A DNA stretch of 64,000 nucleotides from Verrucomicrobiaceae bacterium (GTDB lineage Bacteria; Verrucomicrobiota; Verrucomicrobiia; Verrucomicrobiales; Akkermansiaceae). Made by a program: the position numbers and the translations under genes. The notes below the pieces were generated by a model, which saw only the letters and a program-made list of their open reading frames with translations, had not been told where the DNA came from and did not search any database. Every line of letters starts with the position of its first letter. Position 1 is the stretch's first letter. Of the stretch, positions 1-8,186 are shown piece by piece. The stretch lies in assembly GCA_027485615.1 (NCBI GenBank), contig JAIXQS010000017.1, positions 1-64,000 on the forward strand, read 5' to 3'.

Positions 1-684
1 AATCTCGGCGCATTGAGGTTGAGGCCAGCCAAGAGCGGATATTCAGGTAAACCGTTGGCTACCAAAGTGTTACACCATCGGAACCCCAAGCCCAAAACCA
101 TGGGTGTTACGTACTACGGATACCGCTACTACGACCCGCAGACAGGCCGCTGGCCATCTCGCGATCCGATCGGGGAAAAAGGCAGAATCAACCTGTATGG
201 GTTCGTAGGGAATAACTCTTTAAATTACGTCGATCATCTTGGACTGATTCCAGTTGATGGGTGGGAAGAAAAGCCCATCGAATTTATTGAGGGAATGCTC
301 CCACGAGGGGTTTATGGTCAAACGCAATTTGCTATAGTAGCAACAATTTCAATAGCGGAGGAGTCAAAATGCTGTTTACAAGCGGTACTTACAGTAATTA
401 CCGGCCCAAAAATTTTGTATGATCAACATCAAATAGTTCGCGATGGAAAAGGTCTCATAACAGTATTAGAGCATGAAATTGAGCATTATCACGCACTTTC
501 AAAAAGATTCACCGAAGTGAAAAATAGTATCATCAGCGAAAAAACATGTTATGATTCGAGGCTAGAAGCCCATTTTCAGGCTGAAACACTAAATCATTAT
601 TACAATGCATTAATTCTTATTCATCTGGCAAATGAAGGCTCTCATGACACCGATAGTGGATATGGTACGCCACCCAAACCTTAA
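1..684 (+). CDS. RHS-repeat protein C-terminal tip with HExxH toxin-like domain (5' partial)
   Basis: The frame is open from the first base, so the gene is cut by the window edge or is an orphan tip. The RHS core end is clear: [14 protein letters not shown], then [18 protein letters not shown] and a closing DHLGL. RHS proteins are cleaved near this point and release the variable C-terminal part as a toxin. Here that part is about 145 residues, AT-rich, and carries EHEIEHYH (HExxH near residue 154 counted from the TTG at 13) with Glu about 27 residues later (RLEAHF). That suggests a zinc-protease fold, but this is inference. The segment just before YYGYRYY matches the RHS core poorly, so a damaged or recombined tip is possible. 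The next gene is an immunity candidate. Confidence 0.72.
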   Translation, partial: NLGALRLRPAKSGYSGKPLATKVLHHRNPKPKTMGVTYYGYRYYDPQTGRWPSRDPIGEKGRINLYGFVGNNSLNYVDHLGLIPVDGWEEKPIEFIEGMLPRGVYGQTQFAIVATISIAEESKCCLQAVLTVITGPKILYDQHQIVRDGKGLITVLEHEIEHYHALSKRFTEVKNSIISEKTCYDSRLEAHFQAETLNHYYNALILIHLANEGSHDTDSGYGTPPKP

Positions 685-692
685 TTCTTAGA

Positions 693-1190
693 ATGAAAAA
701 ATTATTTTTAATTTATATTAACTTATTGTTCTTATTTGTATCTTCTGCGGCAAATGAAATACCTGCAGATGATTTTCATGAAGATATCGTTAAGGGGATT
801 CCTATCTCACTAGGATGCGAGAAGGCTTTCATCATTCGGAGTGGCGGATGGATTGCTGGTAGTAAAGTAGAATACCATGGATTATTGGTTATAAGCCCCG
901 ACGTTTTTTTGTATTTTATATCAAAATTTGATACTAAAAATAGTAATATTGAATTTAAATTACAAAAGGTACTGGATCCGGCTTTTATAAAAAATCTAAA
1001 TTTAGATATTATTCCCATACGTGCAACACCTGAGGACGGTCTTCAGGATCTTAACACGTATTTTTTATACTATGAAAATAAAAACCGAGAATGGAAATCG
1101 GTTTTAAATCCAGTGCATACATCTAAAGATATAAAAAAATTTGGGGAAAATAATTTACTATTGTATTTTAGTCGATATCTATCTATTTGA
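693..1190 (+). CDS. Secreted hypothetical protein, candidate immunity partner of the RHS tip
   Basis: The 165-residue product begins MKKLFLIYINLLFLFVSSAA, a clear Sec signal peptide, so it should be exported or periplasmic. I do not recognise the family. The gene starts 8 bases after the RHS stop, on the same strand, and shares its strong AT bias and Lys/Asn/Ile-rich coding, unlike every other gene in the window. In polymorphic toxin loci the gene right after an RHS tip is usually the immunity gene, and an exported immunity protein would suit a toxin acting in the periplasm or on surface proteins. The function is inferred from position alone. Confidence 0.55.
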   Translation: MKKLFLIYINLLFLFVSSAANEIPADDFHEDIVKGIPISLGCEKAFIIRSGGWIAGSKVEYHGLLVISPDVFLYFISKFDTKNSNIEFKLQKVLDPAFIKNLNLDIIPIRATPEDGLQDLNTYFLYYENKNREWKSVLNPVHTSKDIKKFGENNLLLYFSRYLSI

Positions 1191-1651
1191 CATGATATAT
1201 TTAAAGGGACATAGGAAATACGCAGCGCCACATCCGCCCGGACAGCAGCTTAGTTGACCACACCGCATTTGCTCCCAACCATTATTCGGGTCAGGTTCTT
1301 CTTTTTGATATTCCTAAGCACATCCACTTACGAATGCAGGTTTCTTGAGACAACTCAGCGCAATTTCACGCCCTACACCCTCACCCGCAACGCCGCCGGT
1401 TCCGATCCCGCCCACGCCGCCACCCTCAGCCATGAGGCCACGCGGGATGTCTTGTTCAACTCAGATCATCAGGCAGGGAGCACCGCCGTTTCCAGATCCG
1501 CTTATGGCGTGAATGCGGCAAGGCGGCTATTTCCGTAAGGCTCGTGCGTTTCCTTCTGGCCAATCGCGGCATGATCTACATCCTTCCGCAGGCGAAGTAA
1601 CATCTTCCCCTTCTCTTCCTTGAGCTTTGAATTTTGAAATTTGAATTTTAA
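1191..1651. other. Intergenic region without a confident gene
   Basis: A 94-codon plus-strand frame at 1254-1538 reads TLTRNAAGSD and similar text and could be a decayed RHS fragment, but it has no recognisable domain. Base composition changes here from AT-rich (island) to GC-rich (host backbone), so this stretch probably holds the island boundary. Its last 30 bases are a dispersed AT-rich repeat. Confidence 0.5.
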
Positions 1652-1660
1652 ATGCTTCGG
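1624..1660. repeat. Dispersed AT-rich repeat (TTTGAATTTT type)
   Basis: Alternating TTTGAATTTT/GAAATTTGAATTT text that also occurs at 12141-12186 and 42857-42889, with a related form at 28684-28710. It abuts the DUF58 start codon, with TAA directly before ATG. Confidence 0.6.
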
Positions 1661-2479
1661 CTCCCCTTCCGTTCGCGTGTCTGGCGCGGTGCCGCCGGTG
1701 AATTCGCCGGCTCCGGCACCGGGGCTTCCATGGACTTCCAGGATCACCGCGCCTACTCGCCGGGGGACGATCCGCGCCACATCAACTGGCAAGCCTACGC
1801 GCGCACCGGGCAGTATTCGATGAAACTTTTCCGCGAGGAGATCCGCCCCGTGGTCGATCTCATCCTCGATGCCTCGACCTCGATGTTTTTCTCCCCGGAA
1901 AAGGCAAGCCGGACGGCGGAGTTGCTGAATTTTCTCACCAATTCCTCGCTCGCCGCCGGCGCTTCTGTCCGCATCTATGCGATGTCCGGCGACAAGCAGC
2001 TCGCCATCGATCCCATGACGCTGAAGACGAACCGCTGGCAGGCGGACGTAGCCGCGCTCGCCCCCGCGAACCCATCCTCGCCGCCGGAAATTCACCGCAT
2101 CCCGCTGCGCTCCCACGCCCTCCGCGTCTTTCTCTCCGATCTCCTTTTCCCCGCCGATCCCAACCCCATCCTCCGCGCCCTAGGACACAAACAGGGCACG
2201 CCCATCCTCTTCGCGCCGTTCACCGAAGCCGAGGCGAACCCCCAGTGGGCGGGCAACTACGATTTCATCGACGCCGAGCTGCACACCCGCCACCCGCACC
2301 GCATCGAGCCCGCCACCCTCCGCCGCTACCGCGAGGCTTATACGTCACATTTCAACCTCTGGAAAGAAGCCGCCATCCGCCACCAAGCCCCCCTCGCCCG
2401 CATCCCCTGCGCCACCGAACTCATCGCCGCCCTCTACCAGCACGCGCTGCCGATCAAAGCGCTCGAACCAACGAAGTAG
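1652..2479 (+). CDS. DUF58 domain protein (N-terminally short)
   Basis: A DUF58 family protein of 275 residues. The hallmark text is present: SRVWRGAAGEFAGSGTG, DFQDHRAYSPGDDPRHINW, then a VWA-like strand with LDASTSM around residue 73. DUF58 proteins usually work with a MoxR AAA ATPase and BatA/VWA membrane proteins in envelope or complex-assembly systems. Here BatA follows at 3098, after an inserted four-helix-bundle gene. An in-frame TAA lies directly before the ATG, so the start cannot move upstream. The usual N-terminal segment of roughly 30 residues seems to be missing, and no MoxR gene is visible. The RHS island or repeats may have clipped the 5' end. Confidence 0.85.
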   Translation: MLRLPFRSRVWRGAAGEFAGSGTGASMDFQDHRAYSPGDDPRHINWQAYARTGQYSMKLFREEIRPVVDLILDASTSMFFSPEKASRTAELLNFLTNSSLAAGASVRIYAMSGDKQLAIDPMTLKTNRWQADVAALAPANPSSPPEIHRIPLRSHALRVFLSDLLFPADPNPILRALGHKQGTPILFAPFTEAEANPQWAGNYDFIDAELHTRHPHRIEPATLRRYREAYTSHFNLWKEAAIRHQAPLARIPCATELIAALYQHALPIKALEPTK

Positions 2480-2517
2480 TCCGGAAGCACGAAATTCTAA
2501 GCACGAAATCCTAAAGG
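2480..2517. repeat. Inverted copy of the AATTTCGTGCTTA repeat, left flank
   Basis: Reads GCACGAAATTCTAA then GCACGAAATCCTAAAGG. This is the reverse complement of the TTTAGAATTTCGTGC core of the tandem array at 2900-3076. The two bracket the four-helix-bundle gene as inverted repeats. Confidence 0.75.
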
Positions 2518-2525
2518 AAGATAAG

Positions 2526-2891
2526 ATGGCTGAAGACGATAGTTCCTATGATCTCGAAGAGCGGACGTTCCGGTTCGCGCTCGCGGTTAGGACCTGTGTT
2601 TCCGAGCAGACGTGGAAGCCGGTCCAGTGGACGGATGTGAACCAGTTGCTGCGCTCTTCGGGTTCCATCGCCGCCAACTACACGGAAGCCAATAACGCCG
2701 TCTCCAAGCCCGACTTCATCCACAAGATCGGCATCGCCAGAAAGGAAGCCGCCGAAAGCAAGCTTTGGCTCCGGCTCCTTGGTGCGACCTCCAAGGAACC
2801 CTCCCTCATCGAACAACTCCGCACACTCCACAAGGAATCCGACGAACTCGTCCGCATACTCGCCACCATCCAGCGCAAATCCTCTTCTTAG
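2526..2891 (+). CDS. Four-helix-bundle protein (23S rRNA intervening-sequence family)
   Basis: A 121-residue protein of the TIGR02436-type four-helix-bundle family, first known from ORFs inside 23S rRNA intervening sequences. The family signature is visible: RTFRFALAVRT, then LLRSSGSIAANYTEANNA, DFIHKIGIARKEAAESKLWL and LRTLHKESDELVRILATI, giving four amphipathic helices. Molecular function is unknown for most members; relatives (Avd) are basic nucleic-acid-binding partners in retroelements. It sits between DUF58 and BatA, which are normally adjacent, and is bracketed by inverted copies of one repeat. It therefore looks like an inserted element rather than part of the envelope operon. Confidence 0.88.
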   Translation: MAEDDSSYDLEERTFRFALAVRTCVSEQTWKPVQWTDVNQLLRSSGSIAANYTEANNAVSKPDFIHKIGIARKEAAESKLWLRLLGATSKEPSLIEQLRTLHKESDELVRILATIQRKSSS

Positions 2892-2899
2892 ATTCTCTC

Positions 2900-3076
2900 A
2901 TCTTCCCTCTACCCTTTAGAATTTCGTGCTTAAACCTTCGGATTTCAATCTTCCCTCTACCCTTTAGAATTTCGTGCTTAAACCTTCGGATTTCAATCTT
3001 CCCTCTACCCTTAGAATTTTGTGCTTAAACCTTCGGACTTCAATCTTCCCTCTCCCCTTTAGAATTTCGTGCTTAG
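2900..3076. repeat. 48-bp tandem repeat array, about 3.7 copies
   Basis: Copies start at 2900, 2948, 2996 and 3043. The first two are identical over 48 bases. The third has lost one T and carries two substitutions. The fourth diverges after about 32 bases. Each unit contains TTTAGAATTTCGTGCTTA followed by ACCTTCGGA. The array ends just before the BatA start. Confidence 0.93.
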
Positions 3077-3097
3077 GATTTAATACTTTCTCCCGCC

Positions 3098-4849
3098 ATG
3101 TTCGGTAATCCCCTCGGCCTACTCAGCCTGCTCGCCATCCCGGCGATCCTGGCGATCCATTTCCTCCAGCGGAAATCGATCACGCTGCCGGTCTCGACGC
3201 TGTTTCTTTTAGAGCGCACGCAGCGTGAGGCCACATCGGGACGGCGCTTCGAGCGGCTCATCCCCTCCGTGCCGCTTTGGATGCAACTCCTCGCCGTGCT
3301 GCTGCTGGCGTGGCTGCTTTCCGAGCCCCGTTTCAAAAAGGAGAACTCCGTCCAGCGCGTCGCCATCGTGGTGGATGGCTCCGCCTCCATGACCGTTTTC
3401 AAAAAGGAAGCCGTCGCCACGCTGAAGGAAATGGTGCCGAAGCTGCAAGGCAGCGCGACCGCATTGGAGCTGACCCTGATGCCCTCGACGCCGGGCGCGG
3501 ACAGGCTTTATGCGGGCTCATCGGTCGAGGAAATGCTTGCAGCGTTGGAAGGCTTCACGCCGGACGGCGGACTACTGGATCCATCGTACTCACTGCGGCT
3601 CGCACGCTCCATCGTCTCGAAGGAAGGGATCGTGATCTTCCTCACCGATACGCCCGCCGAGTCGCTGCCTTACGATTCGCGGCTCGTTTCCGTCGGCAGG
3701 CCGCTGGGGAACGTCGGCTTCACGGGGATCAGCTTCGCGGAAAAGGAAGGCGCGCTCACTTGGCAGGCCATCATCCGGAATTACGGCGACGAACCCGCGA
3801 AGCGTTCGTGGTCGCTGAAAACGAAAACCACCGCCACCGAGCCGCGTGAGTTCGAGATCGGCGCGAAATCGTTCGTCACGATACAGGCCGCGTTTCCCGA
3901 GGGCGCAGAGGACGTGCGCATCGCTCTTTCACCGGATGATTTCACGGTCGATGACACACTACCCGTCATCGCGCCGCGGCCGAAGGCGCTGGAGCTTTAC
4001 ACAGCCAGCTCCGCCGCCTTCCGAGGCCTCACCGACAAGCTCCTCCGCTCGCTCGCCGCCACCCGCCCGAGCAACGACGCCGCCACCTCCGACCTCGCCA
4101 TCACCAGCTACGATCCCCTCGATCCCTCGCTACCGGAAAGCAACGCGATCCTCTTCGTCGAAGATCCCACCTCCGTCGGGAAATACCTCAAAGGCGGCAT
4201 CCTCGCCGAGGCGCATCCGCTCATGGACGGCATCAACTGGCAGGCCCTCCTCGTCCGCGAAACCCTGCAACTCCCCCGCCAGCCCTCCGACCGCGTGCTC
4301 CTTTGGCAGGAGAAACGCCCGCTCATTTTCCTCCGCGAAAACGGCGACAAGCGCATCCTCTGCTTCAACTTCGACCTCCGCCTCTCCAACGCCACCCAGC
4401 AACCCGCCTTCATCGTCCTCCTCCACCGCTTCGCCGAGTCCATACGCGAGCAAAAGGTCGCTTACCAAGCGCTGAATCTGGAGACCGGCCAGCCGATCCG
4501 CATCGCCGCCGCCCCCGGCCTCACCGTGAAAGCCGCCGCCACGGATGCCTCCGGGAAAAGCATCCCCGCCCCCCCATCCGGCCGCGCCCCTTCCCTCCCC
4601 GGTTTCCTCACCGTCACCCAAGGCGAGACATCCCTCCTCCAAGCCGCCGTCCACTTCGCGGACACCCGCGAAGCCGATCTTTCCGCCTGCGCCCCCACGG
4701 AAACCGAACCGCTCGCCAACATCGCCACCCTGGAGCTCCACACCGCCCCCGACCCCTACGCAAGAATCTGGATGCTCGTCCTCCTCGCGGCGTTGCTTGT
4801 GGCCTGGCACTTCACCGCGCCGAAGGAAAGGGCAATCATCGGCGCTTGA
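3098..4849 (+). CDS. BatA-type membrane protein with VWA-like domain
   Basis: A 583-residue inner-membrane protein. The N-terminal BatA segment has a membrane helix near residues 5-22 and a second near 58-76, separated by the PVSTLFLLERT stretch typical of aerotolerance-regulator N-terminal domains. A VWA-like domain follows, with DGSASM near residue 93 as a partial MIDAS motif. A large extracytoplasmic region ends in a C-terminal helix (IWMLVLLAALLVAW). The family works with DUF58 and MoxR proteins. The gene follows the tandem array and ends at a hairpin terminator. The exact role in this phylum is not established. Confidence 0.85.
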   Translation: MFGNPLGLLSLLAIPAILAIHFLQRKSITLPVSTLFLLERTQREATSGRRFERLIPSVPLWMQLLAVLLLAWLLSEPRFKKENSVQRVAIVVDGSASMTVFKKEAVATLKEMVPKLQGSATALELTLMPSTPGADRLYAGSSVEEMLAALEGFTPDGGLLDPSYSLRLARSIVSKEGIVIFLTDTPAESLPYDSRLVSVGRPLGNVGFTGISFAEKEGALTWQAIIRNYGDEPAKRSWSLKTKTTATEPREFEIGAKSFVTIQAAFPEGAEDVRIALSPDDFTVDDTLPVIAPRPKALELYTASSAAFRGLTDKLLRSLAATRPSNDAATSDLAITSYDPLDPSLPESNAILFVEDPTSVGKYLKGGILAEAHPLMDGINWQALLVRETLQLPRQPSDRVLLWQEKRPLIFLRENGDKRILCFNFDLRLSNATQQPAFIVLLHRFAESIREQKVAYQALNLETGQPIRIAAAPGLTVKAAATDASGKSIPAPPSGRAPSLPGFLTVTQGETSLLQAAVHFADTREADLSACAPTETEPLANIATLELHTAPDPYARIWMLVLLAALLVAWHFTAPKERAIIGA

Positions 4850-4873
4850 CCGAAACCCGCCCTCTTGTGAACT

Positions 4874-4906
4874 GAAAATGGGGCGAAGCCCGGGCATTTT
4901 CGTTTT
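4874..4906 (+). terminator. Rho-independent terminator after BatA
   Basis: GAAAATG pairs with CATTTTC, and an inner GGGC pairs with GCCC around a GAA loop. A three-G bulge interrupts the stem, which is followed by GTTTT. It lies 25 bases after the BatA stop. Confidence 0.6.
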
Positions 4907-5018
4907 GCAAAATAATCATTGTGACTTATGAGAGAGAACCAGCGGACTAGACGTATGCGAGCAAATAGAGCAACCCTGATCACCTTGCCAAGCCCGTCTG
5001 GCACATCCCTCACGAACC

Positions 5019-7385
5019 ATGGATAAGTCGAATCCCTTCCTTTTCGCCGTCTTGCCGATGGTGACATTGACATTGTTTACCCCTGCAAACGCTTCAAGCC
5101 CCAGCTTCAACCGAGACATCCGCCCCATCCTTTCCGAAAACTGCTTCCTCTGCCACGGCCAGGATCCCGAGCACCGCGGCGGAGACCTGCGCCTCGACAT
5201 CCGCGAGGAGGCCATCGCCGCGCGGGAAGAAGGCGCCGCGATCATTCCGGGCGATCCGAAGAACAGCGCGATCATCAAGCGCATCATCTCCAAGGATCCC
5301 GATCTGGTGATGCCGCCGCCGAAAGCGCATATGGCGACACTCAAGCCGGAACAGCTCGCCACGCTGGAGAAATGGATCGAGAACGGCGCGGAATACGAAC
5401 CGCACTGGGCATTTGTCCCTCCGCAGAAAACGGAGACCTCCGCCGCGAACCCGGTGGATCATTTCGTGAACAAGCGCCTCAAGGCCGAAAAGCTGGAGCC
5501 CGCACCCGCCGCCGATGACGCCAACCTCGTCCGCCGCGTTTTCCTCGACCTCACCGGCCTGCCGCCCGCGCCTCAGGACATCGACGCCTACCTCGCCGAC
5601 ACCGCACCCGACCGCTGGGAAAAACTCATCAACCGCCTGATGGACTCCCCCCATTTCGCCGAGCGGATGGCTCTGCCCTGGCTGGACGGCGCGCGCTACT
5701 CGGACACGCACGGCTATTCCATCGACGACCACCGCGACATGTGGGCGTGGCGCGATTGGGTAATCCACGCGTTCCAGAAAAACCAGCCCTACGACCAGTT
5801 CGTGCGCGAACAGATCGCCGGCGATCTCATCCCCGGAGCCACGCCCGACCAGATCGCCGCCACCGGTTTCCTCCGCAACAGCATGAACACCCACGAGGGC
5901 GGCACCATCGCCGAGGAATACCGCGTCAACTACACCGTGGACAAGGTCGATGCCGTTTCCACCTCGATCCTCGGCCTGACGATGAAGTGCGCCCAGTGCC
6001 ACGACCACAAATACGACCCCATCTCGCAGAAGGAATTCTTCCAGATGTATGCCTTTTTTAACACCTCCTCCGAACCCGGCCTTGGTGCCACCAACGCCAG
6101 CACGCCGCCGGTGATGGATTACAAATCGCCGCTAGGCGATGGCGGAATGGCGCAGCTCAAGGCGCGCATCGCGGAACTGGAGCATTTCAAGGCGAACCCG
6201 CCGGCTGATCTGGCGGAATTTGTGAAGCAACAGGGCAAATCCCTCGAAAACGAAGTAAACAAGACCACAAACGAGGAAATCAAGGTGCTCAAACGTGACC
6301 TCGACCGCGGCCATACTTCCGTCATGGTGATGGATCACAAGCCGGAGCTGCGCAAAACCCACATCCTCATCCGTGGCGCTTACGACCAACCCGGTGAGGA
6401 AGTGAACCCCGGAGTCCTTGCAGTCCTGCCGCCGCTCGGAGGAAATGCCAGCCCCACACGTCTCGATCTTGCGAACTGGATCACGCGCCCCGACCATCCG
6501 CTCACGGCACGCGTGGCCGTGAACCGCATGTGGCAGATGGTCTTCGGACGCGGCATCGTGGAGACCGCCGGTGATTTCGGAAACCAGGGCTCATGGCCCA
6601 CCCATCCGGAACTGCTCGATTGGCTGGCCGTGGATTTCACGGAAAACGGCTGGGACATGCGAGTCCTGCTGCGGACGATACTCACCTCGGAAACCTACCG
6701 CCGCTCCGCCGCCTCCACGCCGGTGCATCTGGAGAAAGACCCGCGCAACGAACTCCTCGCCCGCTCACCTCGCGTCCGCCTCCCCGCCGAGACGATCCGC
6801 GACAAGGCTCTCGCCGTCAGCGGCCTGCTCAACCCGGCCGTCGGCGGCCCCGGAGTCCATCCCCCGCAGCCGGATCTCTGGCGTGAGATCAGCCACTTCG
6901 GCTACGAGGGACATCCATTCACCGCGCAGATGTTCATCCCGGGCCTCGGGGAATCGATCCACCGCCGCAGCATCTACTCGTTCTGGAAACGCACCTCGCC
7001 GCCGCCGGTGATGGCGCTCTTCGATGCCCCGACCCGCGAGACCTGCTCCGTCGTGCGCGGTGCGACGAATACGCCCCTTCAGGCGCTGGTCGTAATGAAC
7101 GAACCGCAGTTCGTCGCGGCGGGAGTGGCCCTCGGGAACCGCATGATCCAGGAGGGCGGCCCCTCGGCAGGCTCCCGCCTCACCTACGGCTTCCGCCTCG
7201 CCACCGGGCGCGCGCCGGAATCACGTGAGCTGGCTGTGTTGGAAAAATCCCTCGCCCGCCACCTTGAGCGCTACACGAAAAACGAAGCCGATGCGAAAGC
7301 CCTGGCCGGCACACCCGAACAAGCCGCCTACGCCGTCCTCGGCTCCACCCTCATCAACCTCGACGAATTCATCAACCGCCCATGA
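5019..7385 (+). CDS. PSD1 protein: cytochrome-c-like plus DUF1549 plus DUF1553
   Basis: A secreted 788-residue protein with an N-terminal signal peptide (hydrophobic stretch ending at Ala-Asn-Ala-Ser). Domains in order: PSCyt1-type domain with CFLCH at 42-46 and MPPP further on; DUF1549 from about 145, ending in CAQCHDHKYDPI at about 324; DUF1553 from about 480 (DLANWITRPDHPLTARVAVN, GRGIVETAGDFGNQG). The family is abundant in Planctomycetes and Verrucomicrobia and is usually paired with DUF1501; a role in handling complex, often sulfated, glycans is suspected but not proven. Two CxxCH motifs suggest c-type heme binding. It is shorter than many members (about 1000 residues). Its DUF1501 partner lies after an inserted VapBC module. 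Confidence 0.92.
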   Translation: MDKSNPFLFAVLPMVTLTLFTPANASSPSFNRDIRPILSENCFLCHGQDPEHRGGDLRLDIREEAIAAREEGAAIIPGDPKNSAIIKRIISKDPDLVMPPPKAHMATLKPEQLATLEKWIENGAEYEPHWAFVPPQKTETSAANPVDHFVNKRLKAEKLEPAPAADDANLVRRVFLDLTGLPPAPQDIDAYLADTAPDRWEKLINRLMDSPHFAERMALPWLDGARYSDTHGYSIDDHRDMWAWRDWVIHAFQKNQPYDQFVREQIAGDLIPGATPDQIAATGFLRNSMNTHEGGTIAEEYRVNYTVDKVDAVSTSILGLTMKCAQCHDHKYDPISQKEFFQMYAFFNTSSEPGLGATNASTPPVMDYKSPLGDGGMAQLKARIAELEHFKANPPADLAEFVKQQGKSLENEVNKTTNEEIKVLKRDLDRGHTSVMVMDHKPELRKTHILIRGAYDQPGEEVNPGVLAVLPPLGGNASPTRLDLANWITRPDHPLTARVAVNRMWQMVFGRGIVETAGDFGNQGSWPTHPELLDWLAVDFTENGWDMRVLLRTILTSETYRRSAASTPVHLEKDPRNELLARSPRVRLPAETIRDKALAVSGLLNPAVGGPGVHPPQPDLWREISHFGYEGHPFTAQMFIPGLGESIHRRSIYSFWKRTSPPPVMALFDAPTRETCSVVRGATNTPLQALVVMNEPQFVAAGVALGNRMIQEGGPSAGSRLTYGFRLATGRAPESRELAVLEKSLARHLERYTKNEADAKALAGTPEQAAYAVLGSTLINLDEFINRP

Positions 7386-7400
7386 TGCATCCCCAAACCC

Positions 7401-7430
7401 TTGACTTATTCAGGTAAGACATCATCTTAC
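7401..7430 (+). promoter_or_regulatory. vapBC promoter with palindromic operator
   Basis: TTGACT at 7401-7406 serves as -35. GTAAGACATCATCTTAC at 7414-7430 has perfect 6-base arms and covers the spacer and the weak -10. The ATG follows five bases later, so transcription would start at or very near the start codon. The palindrome is a likely VapB autorepression site. Confidence 0.6.
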
Positions 7431-7435
7431 GAAAA

Positions 7436-7684
7436 ATGAAAGCCACCCTCTCATCCAAAGGCCAACTGGTTCTTCCCGCCGACTTCCGGGAACGCGACCG
7501 GCTGCGAGCTGGACAGGTCTTCGAGGTCGAGCGACTCGATGAGGGCGAATACCGCCTGCGCCGCCTAGCACCCGCCCCGAACCAAGGCCTTGTGGCTTGG
7601 CTGCGATCCTGCCCCGGCGGCGGACTGCCCGATCCCAATCCGCGGTCGGAATCAACCGACTCTTTCTTCCCCGACATCCAATGA
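7436..7684 (+). CDS. VapB-type antitoxin, AbrB/MazE (SpoVT) fold
   Basis: 82 residues. The N-terminal swapped-hairpin DNA-binding domain reads MKATLSSKGQLVLPADFRER, followed by LRAGQVFEVERLDEGEYRLR. The C-terminal tail is flexible and proline-rich and would bind and neutralise the PIN toxin. The stop overlaps the toxin start as ATGA, a coupled arrangement typical of VapBC. A palindrome just upstream suggests autorepression. The module is wedged between the PSD1 and DUF1501 genes. Confidence 0.87.
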   Translation: MKATLSSKGQLVLPADFRERDRLRAGQVFEVERLDEGEYRLRRLAPAPNQGLVAWLRSCPGGGLPDPNPRSESTDSFFPDIQ

Positions 7685-8088
7685 AGTATCTCGTCGACGT
7701 GAATGTCCTTTCGGAAGCCACCCGTCCGGCACCCTCTCCAAAAGTGATCGGGTGGCTGAACCAAAACGAAGCGGTTCTGACTATCGACGCGGTGATTCTC
7801 GGCGAGATCCGCCTTGGCATCCTGCTCCTCCCTTCCGGCAAACGCCGCAACGCCCTCGAGGGTTGGTTCGAGACGGGCATTACCTGCCTGTCATGCCTGC
7901 CGTGGGATGCAGCCATCGCCAATCAATGGGCCATCCTGCTGGCCAAGCTGCGCAAAAAAGGAAAGTCCATGCCGCTGAAAGACAGCATGATCGCCGCTAC
8001 CGCCATCCATCACGGCCTGACGATCGCCACCCGCAATGTCAGCGATTTCAAATCCACAAATCTGCCGATCATCAATCCCTTCCTTTGA
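7681..8088 (+). CDS. VapC-type PIN domain ribonuclease toxin
   Basis: 135 residues from the ATG at 7681, which overlaps the antitoxin stop. PIN-domain acidic residues are in place: LVDVNVLSEA (first Asp), ILGEIRLG (Glu), LKDSMIAATAIHHGL (Asp) and TRNVSDF (Asp). Such toxins cleave tRNA or rRNA when free of VapB. An upstream in-frame start at 7597 would lie inside vapB and is rejected because MKYLVDVN is the canonical PIN beginning. Confidence 0.9.
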   Translation: MKYLVDVNVLSEATRPAPSPKVIGWLNQNEAVLTIDAVILGEIRLGILLLPSGKRRNALEGWFETGITCLSCLPWDAAIANQWAILLAKLRKKGKSMPLKDSMIAATAIHHGLTIATRNVSDFKSTNLPIINPFL

Positions 8089-8130
8089 TCCGCCCCTGTA
8101 CCAAAAACTCATTTCATCTATACCAACTCC

Positions 8131-8167
8131 GCGTCCCTTCTCGACCTACGCGCCTCTGCGGTGAAAC
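8131..8167 (-). repeat. Dispersed intergenic repeat (TTTCACCGCAGAGGCGCG type)
   Basis: On the minus strand it reads TTTCACCGCAGAGGCGCG and continues as GTAGGTCGAGAAGGGACGC. I recall text of this type as a scattered intergenic repeat in several environmental bacteria. One copy in this window, just before the DUF1501 gene. Confidence 0.4.
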
Positions 8168-8186
8168 TTGAAAAACAATCACTAGG

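Noticed and set aside
2900..3076. CRISPR array
   Set aside because: The 48-base units are contiguous with no unique spacers.
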